A DNA stretch of 64,000 nucleotides from Nocardiopsis mwathae (lineage in GTDB: Bacteria; Actinomycetota; Actinomycetes; Streptosporangiales; Streptosporangiaceae): positions 4,464,001 through 4,528,000 of the forward strand of contig NZ_JACHDS010000001.1 of NCBI RefSeq assembly GCF_014201195.1, written 5' to 3'. Below the pieces are notes generated by a model. The model had not been told where the DNA came from. It saw only the letters and a program-made list of their open reading frames with translations, and ran no database searches. How positions within the stretch are numbered: the first letter of the stretch is position 1; each line of letters begins with the position of its first letter. The position numbers were made by a program, and so were the translations under genes. Shown here piece after piece: positions 61,439 through 64,000 of the stretch.

Positions 61439-62272
61439 ATGTGGGCCAATATCCGACCCGACGAGAATGGCGGTGATGCCGCCATTGCCCGGCGCGGCGC
61501 GGCCTTCTTCGACGTCGACAACACCCTGATGCGCGGGGCGTCGATCTACTACTTCGCGCGCGGACTCGCCGCCCGTGACCTGTTCACCACGCGCGACCTG
61601 CTCCGGTTCGCCTGGGGCCAGGCGGTCTTCCGGCTCAGCGGCAACGAGCGGCCCCAGCACATCCACGCCGCTCGCGAGGCCGCGCTCGCGTTCGTCGCCG
61701 GTCACGCCGTCGACGACCTGGTGTCGCTGTGCGAGGAGATCTACGACGAGACCATGTCGGACCGGATCTGGGAGGGCGCACGCCGCCTGGTCCGCCGCCA
61801 CCTCGACGCCGGGCAGAGTGTCTGGCTGGTCACCGCGACCCCGGTGGAGCTGGCCGACATCATCAGGCGCAGGCTCGGTCTGACCGGGGCGCTGGGCACC
61901 GTCGCCGAGACCGTCGACGGGGTGTACACGGGGCGGCTCGTGGGCGACCTCATGCACGGACCGGCCAAGGCCGACGCGATCCGCGGCCTGGCCCGGCGCG
62001 AAGGCCTGGACCTGTCGGTCTCCTCCGCCTATAGCGACTCCTACAACGATCTGCCGCTGCTGTCGCTCGTCGGCCACCCCAACGCGGTCAACCCCGACGA
62101 CGCCCTGCGCGAGCACGCCGCATCCCAGGGGTGGCCGGTCCACGAGTTCCGCAGGCACCGCGCGAAGCTGCGCGTGGGGGTTCCCGCCGCCGTGGCGGGG
62201 GCGGTCGGCGGTGCGGTCGCCGTGGGCATGCTCCGCCGCCGGAGGAACGGCGCCGCGGCCCCGAGGCCCTGA
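61439..62272 (+). CDS. HAD-IB phosphatase, SerB-like
   Basis: A 277-residue HAD hydrolase with motif I AAFFDVDNTLMRGASIY, motif II SVWLVTATPVELADII and motif IV AYSDSYNDLPLLSLVG. The C-terminus carries a single helix (VGVPAAVAGAVGGAVAVGML). Relatives in actinobacteria are called SerB-like but act on varied phosphomonoesters. TAGGCT six bases before the ATG indicates a leaderless message, downstream of the CRP-like site. Confidence 0.93.
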   Translation: MWANIRPDENGGDAAIARRGAAFFDVDNTLMRGASIYYFARGLAARDLFTTRDLLRFAWGQAVFRLSGNERPQHIHAAREAALAFVAGHAVDDLVSLCEEIYDETMSDRIWEGARRLVRRHLDAGQSVWLVTATPVELADIIRRRLGLTGALGTVAETVDGVYTGRLVGDLMHGPAKADAIRGLARREGLDLSVSSAYSDSYNDLPLLSLVGHPNAVNPDDALREHAASQGWPVHEFRRHRAKLRVGVPAAVAGAVGGAVAVGMLRRRRNGAAAPRP

Positions 62273-62286
62273 GAAGGGCCGGGGGT

Positions 62287-63327
62287 TCAGGAGCGCCCGA
62301 CCGCGGCGCGGACACGGTGGATCATCGGGCCGCGGCGGCCCGCACGCTCACGCCCGCGGCCGTTCTTCGGACGGCCGCCGCCGATGCCGCGTTCGGCGAG
62401 GAAGGCCTCGAAGGTCTCCTGCGAGGTGTAGGAGGGCGACCAGCCCACGGTGCGCTGGAGCTTGCTGACGTCCAGGACGCGGTCGGTGCACAGCAACCTC
62501 AGCTGCTCGGGCGAGTAGTCGATCCGGCCGCGGCGGACGAGCCCGCGCAGCACCCGCAGGCCGCGCTCGGGCATGGCCACGCCCGGGCGCCCGGCACGGC
62601 GCAGGCATGCCGACAGGGGGATGGCGCCGGGGGCGGCGACGTTGAAGACGCCGTCGCCGTCGCCGACCGCCATCAGGCGCAGCGCCTCCACGGCATCGTC
62701 CTCGTGGATGAACTGCAGCCGGGGATCGTAGCCGCGGACCGTGGGCACCACCCGGAGCCCGAAGTAGCGGGCGAGCGGGGTCTCCATCGAGGGGCCGATG
62801 ACGTTGGCGAAGCGCAGGACGGCCACCGACACGTCCGGACGGCGGCGGGCCAGGTGGCGGGTGTGCCGTTCCACCTCCGCGGCGTCCTGGGCGTAGGCGG
62901 ACCGCGGGATGTCGCGGGCCTGGAGGTCCTCGGTGTAGAGCTCCTCGGCGGGCGGGGCGGTCCCGTAGACGGCCGCGCTGGAGCGCACCACCAGCCGCCG
63001 CACGGTCGTGGACCGCTGGCAGGCGGCCAGCAGCTGCATGGTGCCCAGAACGTGGTTGGCCTGCGACTCCGCCCGTCCCTCGGCGCCCCCCGGCGCCGTG
63101 GTGAGGCCGAGGTGCAGGACCGTGTCCGCGCCGGACTCCCGGACGACCCTGCTCACGCTGTCGTCGTGCAGGTCCGCAGCCACGTACTCGACCCGTCCCG
63201 GCGCGTATCCGGGGGGAGCGGGATCGACACCGACGACCCGGTCGACACCGGGATCGTCGACCAGTTTTTCCGCTACCCGGGCGCCCAGGTGGCGGGAGAC
63301 CCCGGTGACAAGTACGACTCGGCCCAT
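62287..63327 (-). CDS. NAD-dependent epimerase/dehydratase (extended SDR)
   Basis: A 346-residue SDR. The Rossmann nucleotide motif is VVLVTGVSRHLGARVAEKLV; the substrate region is RLVVRSSAAVYGTAPPAEEL. The expected YxxxK reads YAQDA, without Lys, so catalysis may be altered. It is convergent with the HAD gene (14 bases between the stops). A basic C-terminal tail (GGRPKNGRGRERAGRRGP) is unusual. Confidence 0.88.
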   Translation of the reverse strand: MGRVVLVTGVSRHLGARVAEKLVDDPGVDRVVGVDPAPPGYAPGRVEYVAADLHDDSVSRVVRESGADTVLHLGLTTAPGGAEGRAESQANHVLGTMQLLAACQRSTTVRRLVVRSSAAVYGTAPPAEELYTEDLQARDIPRSAYAQDAAEVERHTRHLARRRPDVSVAVLRFANVIGPSMETPLARYFGLRVVPTVRGYDPRLQFIHEDDAVEALRLMAVGDGDGVFNVAAPGAIPLSACLRRAGRPGVAMPERGLRVLRGLVRRGRIDYSPEQLRLLCTDRVLDVSKLQRTVGWSPSYTSQETFEAFLAERGIGGGRPKNGRGRERAGRRGPMIHRVRAAVGRS

Positions 63328-63431
63328 GACAACACGCCTCGAAGTATTGGGTACGCGTGAAAGGTGGGGGGTGTCTCCGCGTCGGCCACGGCCGTCATCC
63401 GGCCGGCCGGCGTCGGCGGAGAGGCACGAAC

Positions 63432-63530
63432 CTACTTCTTGTTGCGGCGCGCGATGCGAGTCCTCTTGAGAAGCTTGCGGTGCTTCTTCTTCGCCATGCG
63501 CTTACGGCGCTTCTTGATGACGGAACCCAT
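63432..63530 (-). CDS. AURKAIP1/COX24-domain ribosomal peptide (bS22-like)
   Basis: A 32-residue, highly basic peptide (MGSVIKKRRKRMAKKKHRKL, then LKRTRIARRNKK), the actinobacterial 30S-associated bS22-type protein near 16S helix 44/45. The Shine-Dalgarno AGGTGATC is upstream of the ATG. Too short for many gene callers. Confidence 0.93.
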   Translation of the reverse strand: MGSVIKKRRKRMAKKKHRKLLKRTRIARRNKK

Positions 63531-63803
63531 ACGGATCACCTCTCGCCAACGGTTGCAGAGAACACGACAGCCCACCCGGCCCGCGTCCACCTGAACGCGG
63601 TGCGGACCACTGGGTGCCATCGAGGGGGATACGACGCGGCGTCCCGCCGGAGCGCCTGGAGGCAGACTCACCGGGCGGCAGGCATGCCGCACCTCCGCAT
63701 GGAACGGAGGGCGACGTATACGCCGCACCCAACGAGCTAGCCTACCCGCTCGTGCCAATCCTCGAACGCACAGCCGCCCCTCCCTTATTCCCGGTGCACC
63801 CCG

Positions 63804-64000
63804 CTACGCACCGGGGACGCCCGGCCCCGAACCGTACAGAGAGGCCGCGGGCTCGCAGTACCCGACGCTGACCAACCGCTGGTCCTCGAACGTCAGAGAC
63901 GTCACGCTGGCGAGCTCGCACTGGCGGCGGTCGGGCCGGTGCCACAGCCGCTTGTGCTCGGCCGCACGGCGCACCGTCCAGATCGGCAGCTGGTGGCTGA
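63804..64000 (-). CDS. Histidine phosphatase family protein, C-terminal part
   Basis: The 65 C-terminal residues of a gene running off the right edge. SHQLPIWTVRRAAEHKRLWH carries the second catalytic His of the phosphoglycerate-mutase-like fold; the end is QCELASVTSLTFEDQRLVSV and the closing VGYCEPA. It reads toward the bS22 gene. The substrate is not predictable. Confidence 0.8.
   Translation of the reverse strand, partial: SHQLPIWTVRRAAEHKRLWHRPDRRQCELASVTSLTFEDQRLVSVGYCEPAASLYGSGPGVPGA

Overview
The window is a very GC-rich stretch of an actinobacterial chromosome. A mycothiol gene (mshA), DUF397/DUF5753-type regulators, CarD, SenX3/RegX3, DUF1416/DUF4395 sulfur genes, the AURKAIP1-type ribosomal peptide and many leaderless promoters point to Actinomycetes. 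The mix of families fits Nocardiopsaceae (Nocardiopsis-like), but that family-level call is inference. No rRNA, transposase, integrase or CRISPR array is visible; one tRNA (Thr, anticodon TGT) is present.

Layout. 1-9.5 kb is accessory and regulatory: an MmyB-like XRE regulator, an ABM-fold small enzyme, an RDD membrane protein, a NarL-type two-component system divergent from an ABC exporter with a three-half-site operator between them, a small membrane protein with a decayed tandem copy, and an XRE/TPR regulator divergent from three overlapping tiny genes. 9.6-20 kb is a secretion and conflict island: a YezG-like immunity protein, an 827-residue polymorphic toxin with a C-terminal nuclease, ESX-type small proteins, a membrane-anchored TNT-domain protein, EccD, a MinD-like protein with a broken P-loop, and a second immunity-like protein. 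No EccB, EccC, EccE or mycosin is present, so secretion would need components from elsewhere. 20-24 kb is low in coding density and carries a 121-bp inverted repeat, a 32-bp palindrome, a PPOX protein, and a DUF397/DUF5753 regulator pair divergent from another tiny gene.

24-64 kb is mostly the actinobacterial core: tRNA-Thr, rlmB, cysS, a DUF2637 protein, ispF-carD (without ispD between them), phoU-senX3-regX3, dtd, a DUF2207 protein, two tandem zinc metalloproteases, a large membrane hydrolase, DUF2516, BlaI-M56, a macrodomain protein, a secreted esterase, mshA-ybjN-gpmA, DsrE, two GIDE-domain proteins, nitrobindin, a Fur/Nur regulator, ygfZ, murT-gatD, a degenerate membrane NTPase-like protein, and a sulfur operon (DUF4395-sseA-DUF1416). 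The sulfur operon is preceded by a Cys-containing leader peptide. After it come thioredoxin, an LmeA-like protein, a membrane-ABM fusion, a HAD phosphatase behind a CRP-like site, an SDR protein, the bS22-like peptide and the 3' end of a histidine phosphatase.

How the parts work together. The main themes are phosphate signalling (PhoU/SenX3/RegX3), thiol and sulfur handling (MshA, cysS, SseA, thioredoxin), cell-wall lipid II amidation (MurT/GatD), transcription-translation support (CarD, RlmB, Dtd, bS22), and a toxin/type VII-like island. Points most worth following are the tiny RPYV-motif proteins found at both XRE loci, the EccC-less TNT/EccD module, the Cys leader peptide, a 12-codon micro-ORF with a near-perfect Shine-Dalgarno, and the dispersed palindromes.
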